Shown here one piece after another: positions 1-9,359 of a stretch of DNA of 64,000 bases (positions are counted from its first letter, which is position 1; each line of letters starts with the position of its first letter). The stretch lies in the NCBI GenBank assembly GCA_963774345.1, contig CAVZFB010000016.1:62001-126000 (forward strand), in the 5' to 3' direction. A program made the translations under genes and the position numbers. The DNA comes from AP-15 sp963774345 (GTDB lineage: Bacteria > Pseudomonadota > Alphaproteobacteria > ATCC43930 > CGMCC-115725). The notes beneath the pieces were generated by a model, which was not told where the DNA came from, did not search any database, and worked only from the letters and a program-made list of their open reading frames with translations.

Positions 1-981
1 ACATGGGCGCCGAGCGGGCATACCAGCCCGGCCGGGTCGCCGTCATAGGTAAATCCGTTTCGCCGGATGTCGCGGTTGCGGTCACCGACGCCTCGGATAT
101 GGTGGGTGCCGGCAATCAGCGGTTCTCCTGACAGGCGGCGGCCCACCATGGCCTCCGCCAATCGCCTTGCCTCCTCTGCGGACTCTCGTCTCGCCTCTGA
201 GGAACCGCCAGAACCCTCTAACATCCTGGCGCAATTCGCGAAACACGAGATAGGATCCGTTGCGACCGAGATCCCGTCGCGAAGGATCCTCCTCTGCGAC
301 CGGCAAGTCGGCGGCACCGTCCAAACCCGGATCGAGCAGCGGCCGATCGGTGTGCTGACCGTATTCGTTGCGATACCCCAGCACGAACTCACCCACAGCA
401 ATCAGATTGCCGTACTGCAGATCTGCGCTCGTTCCCGGACGACGTCTTCCGTCCCAGTCGGGCTGCGGCTGGCTGATACCGTCGGCGAAACCAAACGGCT
501 CCCTACCGTGCATGTCGGAGGTTGGCAGTTCCTTCAAGATCTCGAAACCCTGAGGGAACTGATCAGCGAGGATGTGCTCGCGCCACGACGACAACGCGGT
601 CTTGGCGGCCAGCATCACCAGCACTTCCGGGACGCTGCGGCCGCCCCACCGCCAGCGCGGCGGCGCACTCGCGCCGACATCGCCCAGCCGGCGCGAACGT
701 CCTTCCTGTCCCGCCATGCCCGATTGGAATTCAGAGGAAAAGCCGGCGATAATCCGCTCCGCCACACCGAGAGAACGCATGCCGTCGGCCGACAACGCAA
801 TCTGCAACAGGGTAGACACACCTTGCTCAGCCGCCGTCGTGACCGGCGCGCGGGCAAGCCAATGGCCTGCTGCGGTGCGATCGGCGATCCGCACAAGCAG
901 GTAGCAACCTTCCGTTAAATTGCCATAGCCGGAGCGGAGCAGGCCTTGGATGTCGGCAAACTCAGGGGGCATCACCATCAC
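1..981 (-). CDS. DyP-type heme peroxidase, 3'-truncated by window edge and frameshifted
   Basis: DyP-type peroxidases use a heme to oxidise bulky or poorly diffusible substrates with hydrogen peroxide. The reading frame from 981 carries the family GxxDG signature as GFADGISQP around residue 167, then EFVLGYRNEYG and GSYLVFRELRQDVRGFWRFL. After that the frame is lost. One base further on (about positions 190-205) a second frame resumes with EARRESAEEARRLAEAMVGRR and continues to GDPAGLVCPLGAH at the window edge. In the DyP class with a CP(L/F)xAH motif, that His is the proximal heme ligand; its codon lies at 3-5. Removing one A near FWRFL restores one continuous protein. The start is 3 nt downstream of the stop of the membrane protein gene, so the two are probably translationally coupled. 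The C-terminus is outside the window. Whether the frameshift is real or an assembly error cannot be told here. Confidence 0.85.
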
Positions 982-984
982 GGT

Positions 985-2268
985 TCAGATCAGCGCCAGC
1001 CACTGCCGAGCTCGGTCGTCCGTCATCCGACCTTCGAGCCCCTTGCGGATCATAGTGTTGCGCGCCAGATCGGCGGCAGTGAGCCCCGGATAGGCTTTGT
1101 ACCAAACCTGCGTCGGCAGCTGATGCCGGCGGAGGTAGCGCTTGTACGGGAGTTCGTTCTTGTTCCCGCCGAACACGAGAAATTTAGTTCTCGGAAAGCC
1201 GAGGCCGTTGCCGAATACCAGGTTCACTCCGAAAGCGACCTTATTGATGAAATCGTCCATATAGCTGTCCAGGCTGCCGTCATAATTGCTGCCGAAGAAC
1301 AGGCGTCGCTTGTCGTCGGTGAATACCCAGCGCGCAAAATGTATGGTGTTGACCCGTGCCAGCCGGCCGCGTGTATAAATCTGATGGGTGCTAAAGTCGA
1401 GCACCCAGAAGATGAAGATCAATGTCCAACGCCGAAAGCGGCCGGGTTTGACGCTGCCAAAAGCGCTGAATTGATTGGTGACGTCATGATCCTCGATAAG
1501 CGAAAGCGCGTCGACGTGGGCCGGTGATGGCGTTGGCGTAATTACCGGATCGGTAGTCTCCCGCCGTCGCAATATCCACAAGAATACCGGCGCGAAGATC
1601 AACAGAAACGGTGAGAGCAGCAACAGAGCCACCGGCACGCCAACCAGATTGAGCAGGTGACGAACGCACCAACCGACCGGTGTCCACTCCGGCGGTGTCA
1701 GCGCCGGCCCTTCGACTTGGTGAATGGTGATCAGCCAATCGCGTATTTTACCCGGCCTCTGACCATCGAACGCCGCGGGATGCCGAACGAGATAGGAGTG
1801 GAGCGCGTGGCGCAGCACGACCTCTTCTCTGATCTGCTGCACCGTACGGCCGACCCAGTTGACGTATTGTGTCGCCGGCTTCAATGAGTGCCGCCGCATC
1901 CACAGCAACAGGTCGATACCGGTCGAAAACCCCTCACAGCAAGAGAAAATCTGGCGGAGGCCGTCGCCAGCCTGCGCGACAAACTGCGCCAGCATCGCCT
2001 CAGCCGCCCCGTCGCAATCGCCGAGAAAGGCGAGCCGCACGGGCGCATTCGGCAAGGGATCTTCGGGCGGCCGGTCGGCGAGCGTTTCATCCTTCAGGAT
2101 GACGAACCGCGCCATATGGAGCTGTTCGAACCGGGCGAACGGGAACAGCGCGTTACGCGGATCAACGACCCCCGGCCGCACGTTCATTGTCTCCAGCAAC
2201 GCCCGCAGGCGGTCCTCCCGCTCTGGGAGAATAGGCGCCGCGATCATAAAATTAGATTGCGGCGTCAT
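985..2268 (-). CDS. Membrane protein of unknown function with a duplicated domain, linked to the DyP peroxidase
   Basis: Not recognised as a named family. The 427-residue protein has two similar blocks. Residues about 45-112 start ARFEQLHMARFVILKD and contain FLGDCDG. Residues about 293-347 start ARVNTIHFARWVFTDD and contain FFGSNYDGS. Both have the order (L/I)HxAR(F/W), then (L/F)xGxxxDG, then a hydrophobic helix ending in a Gly-rich turn. Between them is a strong hydrophobic stretch at about 204-234, probably one membrane helix or hairpin, and a weaker one at 271-282. A Pro/Thr-rich linker follows the first helix. The gene ends 3 nt before the DyP peroxidase start on the same strand, and the small gene at 2299-2733 lies just upstream, so the three probably form one operon. 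DyP proteins have a duplicated ferredoxin-like fold, and this duplication may be a distant echo of it, but I see no heme ligand motif. Confidence 0.85.
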   Translation of the reverse strand: MTPQSNFMIAAPILPEREDRLRALLETMNVRPGVVDPRNALFPFARFEQLHMARFVILKDETLADRPPEDPLPNAPVRLAFLGDCDGAAEAMLAQFVAQAGDGLRQIFSCCEGFSTGIDLLLWMRRHSLKPATQYVNWVGRTVQQIREEVVLRHALHSYLVRHPAAFDGQRPGKIRDWLITIHQVEGPALTPPEWTPVGWCVRHLLNLVGVPVALLLLSPFLLIFAPVFLWILRRRETTDPVITPTPSPAHVDALSLIEDHDVTNQFSAFGSVKPGRFRRWTLIFIFWVLDFSTHQIYTRGRLARVNTIHFARWVFTDDKRRLFFGSNYDGSLDSYMDDFINKVAFGVNLVFGNGLGFPRTKFLVFGGNKNELPYKRYLRRHQLPTQVWYKAYPGLTAADLARNTMIRKGLEGRMTDDRARQWLALI

Positions 2269-2298
2269 TCGCGATTAACGCCCGGCCGATTAGATTGC

Positions 2299-2733
2299 TC
2301 AGAACTGCAGACAGAAATCGATCAACCGGCTCTTATCCCAATAGACCTTGCCCAGATACAGGCCGGGCGGCTGTATCAACCGGATCTCGTCGCGGATCCA
2401 ATGCGCAACCACGGAAGTTTCCGAGTAGTCGAGGACAATGCACTCTTTGCCGTCAAGCCAACTTGGCGCCTTGTAGACCCTAGCAATGATGGCGTTCAGC
2501 CCAAACGGCCCAATCCGGTTCTTCAGCGTTCCCGATTTCGGATCAAACACCTTGCCCTGCCAAGCAAAATGATTAATGAACGACGCGATTTCGGGACTGT
2601 AGGTGGTGCCGGGCGCAATTATCGCAGTGCCATCCGCCTGGCCTTCGGGAATGGGCCCGGGCTCGCTCGCCGTAAATAGCGCGTCCAGTTCTGCCTGCGA
2701 CATACGGAGCAGTTGCGGAACGTCGTACGCCAT
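2299..2733 (-). CDS. Small conserved-looking protein of unknown function
   Basis: A 144-residue soluble-looking protein with no signal peptide or membrane helix. I chose the ATG at 2733, which starts MAYDVPQLLRM and has a purine-rich GGGGGATTGAG stretch upstream, over the longer start at 2769. Recognisable features are a Gly-rich segment near residue 50, the aromatic SFINHFAWQGKVFD stretch and a C-terminal GLYLGKVYWDKSRLIDFCLQF-like end with alternating aromatic and basic residues. I do not recognise the family. It lies 30 nt upstream of the membrane protein gene and diverges from the catalase-like gene, so it likely belongs to the peroxidase operon. A lipocalin-like or small-molecule-binding role is possible but cannot be shown. 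Confidence 0.75.
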   Translation of the reverse strand: MAYDVPQLLRMSQAELDALFTASEPGPIPEGQADGTAIIAPGTTYSPEIASFINHFAWQGKVFDPKSGTLKNRIGPFGLNAIIARVYKAPSWLDGKECIVLDYSETSVVAHWIRDEIRLIQPPGLYLGKVYWDKSRLIDFCLQF

Positions 2734-2927
2734 GGCGCTCTCAATCCCCCGATCAACACGCGGTTTCACAGTGAATCCGGCGATTATTTACCATAATATA
2801 CCCGAGCTGGCACGCGCGCAACAATCGGGAAGGCTGCCATCTGCTTGCCCGATCGTGGAGCGCGGTGCTTACATCGCGAAATCCCGGAGGTGCAGAAGTC
2901 GCTTCTCCGGGCGAGAGGGGGAAGCCG

Positions 2928-4106
2928 ATGTTCTGGCAGAGGGTGCACGACACGATCTTCGCTCTGCTGCGCGTGGAGCGTCGTTTCGAACCGTTCTTTC
3001 GTCCAGCGCTCAACGCGGTGCTACGCGAACCGTCCGCTGCCCTGATCCAGTACGTGATCAACCTGCAGCGAAAGGATGAGGGCTACAGGATCGCCGAGGA
3101 AAGGATACAGCCCGACGAAGAGCAGCACCTGCAAACGATGATCGACTCGATTTGGGAATACATGACTCAGCATTGGCCGCCCGGTAATTACCAGCGAGGC
3201 GGCAACACAAAAACCCATGGCGTGGTTCGGGGTGAAGTCACGATCAGGGAGGACCTCCCGCCGCAGTTCCGGCACGGCGTGTTCGCCGAGCCCCGAACCT
3301 TCCCCGCCTGGGTGCGGTTTTCCGGTCCCGGCCCAGATTGGCCGACGGATATCGATGATGTCGGGTTCGTGAGCTGCTCGATAAAACTGATGGGGGTCGA
3401 GGGTCCCAAATTGTGGGATGACGAGAAATTGACCCAGGATTTCCTGTCGGTCTGCACCCCGACCTTCGTTACGCCGGACACGCGGGCTAACGCGAAACTG
3501 CAGCAATGGATCGTGAAAGGCACCCCGTTCTTCTATTTCGTCGACCCAAGAGATACGCATCTGCTGGATATGATGATGCAAGGATGGTGGAACCAGACTC
3601 AGACTAATCCACTGGGCCAGCGGTATTGGAGCTGCGTGCCCTACCTGCTCGGAGAAGGCCAGGCAATGATGTACTCGGTCTATCCCCGCTCGAAGGTTTA
3701 TAATTACATCCCTCGCCTGCCATTACGACCGCCGGACAACTACCTGCGCGACAACATGGTCAGAACATTGACGGAACAGGACGTCGAGTTCGACCTCATG
3801 CTGCAATTGCAGACCGATCCGTTCCGCATGCCGATCGAGAACAATGCCGTGCGCTGGCCCGAGAGGCTCTCGCCTTTCGTGCCTGCCGCCAGGCTGCACA
3901 TTCCGCGGCAAAAGTTCGATTTCCCAGCACAGCTCGCCTTCGCCAAAAACCTCTCGTACAACCCGTGGCACTGTCTGCCCGAGCATCGCCCGCTCGGCAA
4001 CCAGAGCCGCGCCAGGTACCGGATGTACTCGGAGCTATCGCGATTGCGGCAGCGGGTGAACAATACGCCGCATATCGAACCGACCGGCGACGAGACCTTC
4101 GAGTAG
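2928..4106 (+). CDS. Catalase-family heme protein (small, catalase-like)
   Basis: A 392-residue member of the catalase superfamily, smaller than the classical enzymes of about 480 residues or more. The distal-side block is visible as KTHGVVRGEVTI (His near residue 97), followed by FRHGVFAEPRTFPAWVRFSG. The C-terminal part has NPWHCLPEHRPLGNQSRARY, which resembles the LGxxNRAR stretch of catalase-like proteins. Relatives of this size include peroxidases and allene-oxide-synthase-like enzymes as well as true catalases, so hydrogen peroxide may not be the substrate. I chose ATG 2928 because GAGAGGGGGAAG lies just upstream; the frame is open back to 2865. It diverges from the peroxidase operon and converges on the patatin gene, whose stop is 21 nt away. 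No signal peptide is visible. Confidence 0.82.
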   Translation: MFWQRVHDTIFALLRVERRFEPFFRPALNAVLREPSAALIQYVINLQRKDEGYRIAEERIQPDEEQHLQTMIDSIWEYMTQHWPPGNYQRGGNTKTHGVVRGEVTIREDLPPQFRHGVFAEPRTFPAWVRFSGPGPDWPTDIDDVGFVSCSIKLMGVEGPKLWDDEKLTQDFLSVCTPTFVTPDTRANAKLQQWIVKGTPFFYFVDPRDTHLLDMMMQGWWNQTQTNPLGQRYWSCVPYLLGEGQAMMYSVYPRSKVYNYIPRLPLRPPDNYLRDNMVRTLTEQDVEFDLMLQLQTDPFRMPIENNAVRWPERLSPFVPAARLHIPRQKFDFPAQLAFAKNLSYNPWHCLPEHRPLGNQSRARYRMYSELSRLRQRVNNTPHIEPTGDETFE

Positions 4107-4127
4107 CCCGGATTGCATCGCTGAGCG

Positions 4128-6863
4128 CTACACGGGAACGCTTCCGGTCACGGTTTGGTGCTGCCCTTGCGGATCTAGCTGGGCCCGAGCATCGCTTATG
4201 AAATCTGCTATGGCGGTATACTCGGATTTGCCGAGCACGCTCAGCTCATGATAGCCAAGTCGACGGTAGCTTTCGAATTGGCTCTCAGTGAACCACTGTT
4301 CCGCTGTGGATTCGTGGGGAAAATCTTGGCTCGTCGAGCCATAGGCGCGCACATCAATCGGCACATCCGACGGATAGCAAGGCTTGAGATAGAGCAACTC
4401 GCCCGGCGGCCCTCCTTCGGGATATAGGATCTCGGCATAGGCGTAAGTCCGCGGAGAGGGTGTCGGTTTCTTTCGCGAACCGATCGCCACAGGCGGCTTG
4501 AAGTGAATCTCGATGCTCTGGTCGATGAACGATTTCCGCACAGCGTTGCCGAGATCGGCGAAATCCGCGTCGGGATCAGCCCCCGCATCTACGACGAGAA
4601 TACGCCGACACCGCCGGCGGACCATCTCGTAAATGCCGAGATTCTCGAAATGGCCACCGTCGCTGAGATAGACCTCCGGACCACGATCATCGGTTAGGCC
4701 CAACATTTCGCGGGCCAGGGTGAACAGCGCATTGGGTGGTTTCGCCGCGCGCAAGGCCTGCGCAGAGGCGGAGGCGGGATTGGCAAGCCAGGCCCCCAAC
4801 CGAACGTTGAAGAGTGTCATCAAAAACGCAGTCGCGGGAGATGAGTGGTAGCCCATGTTCGGGCTGACCGCGGCCCCGGAGAGCGTGATCGCGGTGCCGA
4901 GGGTAATGCCGTTCCGGCTGTCGTCAGAACCCGTCTCGCGCTCGTTGCCGGCGTACGCGGCCGTGTACGCATAGGCGCCGCGTGGCCCCTTCCCGGCTGC
5001 AACGTCTTCGCTCCGGTGCAGATAGGCGGCACCGCAGGCGAGCGGCGTAATCGTGAAGCTCTCCGCCTTGCGCTCAGCCCAGGCGTTGTCGTGCCCCGCC
5101 ACGAGATTGAGGGCCACGTTCACGACATGGAACAGCGGCCGTTTGGCGCCGGAATCAGGGAAAAGATCGGCGACTCGAGGATTGTCGCGCGCATCGAGGC
5201 CGGTGAAGCCATCGGGGTGACGCTCCCGTCGTGCCGAGCCGAGAAACGCCCGGACCAGCCGGTTGCGATACACCGCATGCATCGAGAAGCGGTTGACGTT
5301 GATACGCCGACCGAGAGCCAGTGAGAGGATGAACGCACCGCCGGCGACCACAAAGTCGACGATTAGCCGGAGACTTGGCATGACGCCGCCATGGATCGGG
5401 GCGAACAGGTCGATCTCCAGATCAGCCAGCAAGGCCAGCACCATGAAGAGCAATGCCGCGAAGATCGCGGTGGCGATCGCGATGATGATATTTAGCGGCA
5501 GTGCGAGTTTGCCGGAATTGCGCTGATCGCCTGCGCCGGCTGCGGCGGCGGCGGTTTTGGCGACGAAGGCGGCCACGGGTCCCGACAGGAGGCCAATCGC
5601 CCCGAGAAGCCACGGTTTGACGACGGTGGTCCAGTCGAGCGCCAACCGTGGTAGATACAGGCAGACGGACGCGAAGATCGCCCAGAGAAGCGCGGGGATC
5701 ACCTTCTCGGCACTGAGCCGCGCGAGCCACTCCCGGTCCAGATCACCGCGGAAGGCCTCGCTCCTGAGCGCGACGTAAAACAGCGACTGCATCAGATGGG
5801 CGAGCGTTACCCATAACGGGCCCAGCACCGCTATGACTTCGGGCTCCGCATCCAACCCCAAGCCGAGGCCAAGGCCGAGAAGCAGCGCGGCGAGCAACGA
5901 TGCGAGCGTCCACCAACCAAAATTATGCAGGAAGACCCGCTGATGAGCCGGCACTTCCTGACGCGCGGCCGCGAGATACGTGGCGATCATGACGATAAAA
6001 CTCGCCAACGGGATCAGAAACGGCGGCACCGCGCCGTATTCCATGATCGGCCGCAACGAGGGCGCGGCGACGAGCGGAGCGAGAAACGCCCAGCCGAGCA
6101 GCGGCCATACGATGCGGTGCTGTACAAACCGGGCCTCCTGGTCTTCTGCGCGGCTGCGCGTCACCGTCGCGGCTCTCTCCGGTGACAGATGGCTCGGTAG
6201 GTGGCGGGCGGCCAGGTACACCGCGACGCCCAAAGAGACAAGGCCGATGACAAAGAGCAGCCAGTCCCACCCCGGCGCCACCAGTGCGATCAGATCGCGA
6301 TAAAAGATCGGCACGACCGATAGCGCAAACAGCGCCGGCACAAACATGATCCAGTTTATGAGGACATTGCGGACCCATAATACGGCGCCGGTCCAAGTAT
6401 CTGTCGAGGCAAGCCCGGGCCGCGGCGTCAGATAGTTCGTATATTTGCGTAAATTGCTGACCTGCGGCGGCGCTTCGGGCATCGCCAACAGTTTCTGAAC
6501 CGCCTCGATATCGCCTCCGGTGTCCTGGGTCACGGCCGAAAGCCACGCGCCGGCATAGCCGCCCCCCGACACCGTGGAGAGATAGTGAAACCGGGAAAGC
6601 AGGCCCTTTCGCGCCAACGCCTGAATAACGCCGAGCGAGTACGCTGCGCTGCGGATCCCGCCGCCGGAGAGACACAACGCCGCCTGGTTCTTGTCGGCGG
6701 CGGCGGTGCGGTAAGCGCGCTCCAGGGCATCGGCTGAATGATCGGTGGTCGACGGGACGTCTTCGCCGTGAATCGCACGGTATTCATCACAGAGGGCCGT
6801 CGCGAGGGTGACGACCGAGCGCGCCTCTGAAATGCTTCTTCTGGCGTTCACCTTAACCATCAT
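4128..6863 (-). CDS. Patatin-like phospholipase with a large membrane-embedded middle section
   Basis: Patatin-like enzymes are Ser/Asp acyl hydrolases acting on phospholipids and other lipids. The N-terminal part has the oxyanion-hole loop SGGGIRS (about residues 66-72) and the nucleophile region YLSTVSGGGYAG (Ser about 99). The catalytic Asp fits the C-terminal YLSDGGHFENLGIYE near residue 736. Between these, about residues 160-545, are several long hydrophobic segments, so the catalytic halves sit on either side of a polytopic membrane region. The protein has about 911 residues, much larger than simple patatins. The start is ATG 6863 (or the adjacent ATG 6860); the frame is open further upstream only from a TTG. 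The first Gly of the usual GxSxG elbow is Thr here. It diverges from the cytochrome gene with only about 50 nt between starts, so the two promoters overlap. Confidence 0.88.
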   Translation of the reverse strand: MMVKVNARRSISEARSVVTLATALCDEYRAIHGEDVPSTTDHSADALERAYRTAAADKNQAALCLSGGGIRSAAYSLGVIQALARKGLLSRFHYLSTVSGGGYAGAWLSAVTQDTGGDIEAVQKLLAMPEAPPQVSNLRKYTNYLTPRPGLASTDTWTGAVLWVRNVLINWIMFVPALFALSVVPIFYRDLIALVAPGWDWLLFVIGLVSLGVAVYLAARHLPSHLSPERAATVTRSRAEDQEARFVQHRIVWPLLGWAFLAPLVAAPSLRPIMEYGAVPPFLIPLASFIVMIATYLAAARQEVPAHQRVFLHNFGWWTLASLLAALLLGLGLGLGLDAEPEVIAVLGPLWVTLAHLMQSLFYVALRSEAFRGDLDREWLARLSAEKVIPALLWAIFASVCLYLPRLALDWTTVVKPWLLGAIGLLSGPVAAFVAKTAAAAAGAGDQRNSGKLALPLNIIIAIATAIFAALLFMVLALLADLEIDLFAPIHGGVMPSLRLIVDFVVAGGAFILSLALGRRINVNRFSMHAVYRNRLVRAFLGSARRERHPDGFTGLDARDNPRVADLFPDSGAKRPLFHVVNVALNLVAGHDNAWAERKAESFTITPLACGAAYLHRSEDVAAGKGPRGAYAYTAAYAGNERETGSDDSRNGITLGTAITLSGAAVSPNMGYHSSPATAFLMTLFNVRLGAWLANPASASAQALRAAKPPNALFTLAREMLGLTDDRGPEVYLSDGGHFENLGIYEMVRRRCRRILVVDAGADPDADFADLGNAVRKSFIDQSIEIHFKPPVAIGSRKKPTPSPRTYAYAEILYPEGGPPGELLYLKPCYPSDVPIDVRAYGSTSQDFPHESTAEQWFTESQFESYRRLGYHELSVLGKSEYTAIADFISDARAQLDPQGQHQTVTGSVPV

Positions 6864-6913
6864 GCACAATCGTTGCGCACCAAACAACCTGCTTGGCGGC
6901 CAGGGGAGGCGGA
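6864..6913. promoter_or_regulatory. Compact divergent promoter region between patatin and cytochrome c genes
   Basis: Only about 50 bp separate the chosen starts of the patatin gene (leftward) and the cytochrome gene (rightward). The right end holds GGGGAGGCGGA, a clear ribosome binding site for ATG 6914. Any promoters must overlap each other or the coding regions. I could not assign -35 or -10 boxes with confidence. Confidence 0.35.
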
Positions 6914-9348
6914 ATGCGTAAGACTGGTCGAATGATCTCGATCGCCGTATCGATTGCCGCCGTCCTGCTGGTTGGGTGCAACAAGTCCGGCAAGGTGCAG
7001 GACGAGGCGAAGCAGGCCGGAAGAACGCCCGGATCGTTTCCCGCCGCGGACGAAGACTATTTCACGGCGATGGATAACGGCGTGAGCCTCACGCCCGACG
7101 AAGTCAAGGGCCGCAACATGTGGATCGTGTGGAGCGGCGGCAACGACCGGTTCTGGGATGTGATGACGAACGCCTCGTTCGGCGCTTTCGATCTGCTGAA
7201 GACTGTTTCGTCCGCTCCCGGCCTGAAATTCAGTCGCGACAACCGCTGGGAATATCTAGGCCTGGTCAACGAGCCGTGCTTTACCAAGCCTTCCGGCCCC
7301 GATACCACGCGTTATGGGTTGTGGCTCGACCAACGCGACCCGAAATGCTCGCCCGACCCGTTCGCCAATGCCGCCAAATATCCGGGCGTCGCGGTCGGCG
7401 CGCGCGGCAAGAACATCCCCGTGGGCTCCTATTACGGCGAGCCAACCGGCATCGTCGGATTGCGCCTGTTCCCCAACCCGGCCTTTGACGAGGCGGCGGC
7501 AAAGAACTGGAACGCGCAGCGTTTCTACGACGACCCCAGCTATTATCAGAAAAAAGGATTGGTCCGGCCCTATCGGGTCGGCATGGCCTGCGGCTTTTGC
7601 CATGTCGGCCCCAGCCCGATCCACCCTCCGGCCGATCCTGAGAATCCGCGATGGGAAAATTTGAACTCGACCGTTGGCGCCCAGTATAGCTGGTTCGATC
7701 GGATCTGGGTGTGGAACGCGGATCCCGCAAACTTCACGTATCAGATCGTCAGAACCTCGCGGCCCGGCTCGCTCGACACCTCGCTTGTTTCGACCGACAG
7801 CATCGTCAATCCGCGCACCATGAACGCGGTTTACAGCCTTGGCGCGCGAATGGACCTGGCGCGGCGGTGGGGTCACGAGATCCTCGCAGGCCCCGAGCTC
7901 GACAACAAGCAATTCAACGACTTTGTAAAGAGCGGACCGCTTTCCGAGTTCTATCACAAGCCGGAGGTACAGACGCCACGTGTGCTGAAGGACGGCTCGG
8001 ATTCGGTAGGCGCGTTGGGTGCTCTCAACCGGGTCTATCTCAATATCGGGGTGTTCAGCGAGGAATGGCTACTGCATTTCAACCCCTTTGTCGGGGGCAA
8101 GCCGATTACGCCGATCGAGATTTCAGTCGCCGAGAAAAACTCCAACTACTGGAAGGCGACCGAGGCGCAGACTTTTATGCTCGCGCAATTCCTGCTCAAG
8201 GCGGGCCAGCCCGATCATCTGAAGGATGCGCCGGGCGGGTCCCAATACCTGACCGCCCCCGCCGCGGTGCTGGACCGCGGGAAGGAGGTGTTCGCCGAAC
8301 GTTGTGCGCGCTGCCACTCGAGCAAGCTGCCGAAGCCGGCGCAAGGCGTAGATCCCGGCGGCTGCGCTGGCCGCGATTATCTCGCATGCTGGAACCGGTA
8401 TTGGGAATGGACTAAGACCGACGAGTTCAAGCAAAAAACCCGCAAAATCGTGATGGCGCCAGATTTTCTCGACGGCAATTATCTGTCGACCGAGCTGCGC
8501 GTGCCCGTTACGCTGCTGCAAACCAATGCCTGCAGTCCCTTGGCTACCAACGCGATCGCTGGCAACATCTGGGATAATTTTTCGTCGCAGAGCTACAAGA
8601 ACTCTGCCATCGGTTGGCGAGGTCACGATCTATGACCCGTTCACCGGCGACCCTACGCAATACAAGATGCCGGCCGACGGGCGCGGATATACGCGTCCAC
8701 CGTCGCTGATCAGCCTGTGGTCGACGGCCCCTTATCTGCTCAACAACACAGTCGGTAAATTCGAACTCGAGCCCGTCGGTCGAGGCCAGGATGCACTCGT
8801 TCGAGATCGGAATGGAGCAGATGCTGTGGCCCGAAAAGCGCGATAAGGACAAGGTATTCGGTGACAAAATTCCCGGCGTCATCGATCGGGCGACGGCTAC
8901 CAGCTGGCTAAGCGTGCCGGTCGGCTACTTGCCCGAGGCGTTCGCGACATTTCGCACTCCGCTGAGCCGCTTATTGCCGGGGATTTTTACCCAGGAAGGG
9001 TCCATCCGGCTTGGGCCGATCCCCGAAGGCACGCCAGTCGATCTGATCGGAAACTTGGGCGTGCTGTCCGAAAGCACTGATCCCGCCGAGCGCGTGGCGC
9101 ACGCGGCCAAAGTCGCGGAGCTGCTGGCTCAACTCAAACACGATCTCGATGTGCTCGGTGCCAATCCTACCGAAGAAAAGGCTCGTGAAGTCTTCAAGCC
9201 TTTTGGCCGCCAGTTATTCGAGCTCAGCAAGTGCCCCGACTATGTCGTCAACCGCGGGCACTATTTCGGCACCGATAAATTTCCGGAGGAGCCGGGCTTG
9301 AGCGACAACGACAAACGCGCGCTGATCGAATTTCTGAAAGAGTTTTAG
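6914..9348 (+). CDS. Diheme cytochrome c lipoprotein (frame broken twice)
   Basis: The N-terminus is a lipoprotein signal with lipobox LLVGC, so the protein is probably anchored in the envelope facing the periplasm. Two CxxCH heme c sites are present: CGFCH near residue 226, followed by VGPSPIHPPADPENP, and CARCH near residue 463. The reading frame from 6914 stops at 8635, but the protein clearly continues. At about 8605 it shifts to a frame reading LPSVGEVTIYDPFTGD, and at about 8778 to one reading PSVEARMHSFEIGMEQML, which runs to 9348. Each break is explained by one extra base. The restored length is about 810 residues. The size and diheme layout recall RoxA-like and MauG/peroxidase-like large diheme proteins, but I cannot assign a reaction. 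The GMC flavoprotein starts 11 nt downstream, suggesting an electron-transfer pair. The start has a strong ribosome binding site. Confidence 0.83.
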
Positions 9349-9359
9349 GACGGCGACCG

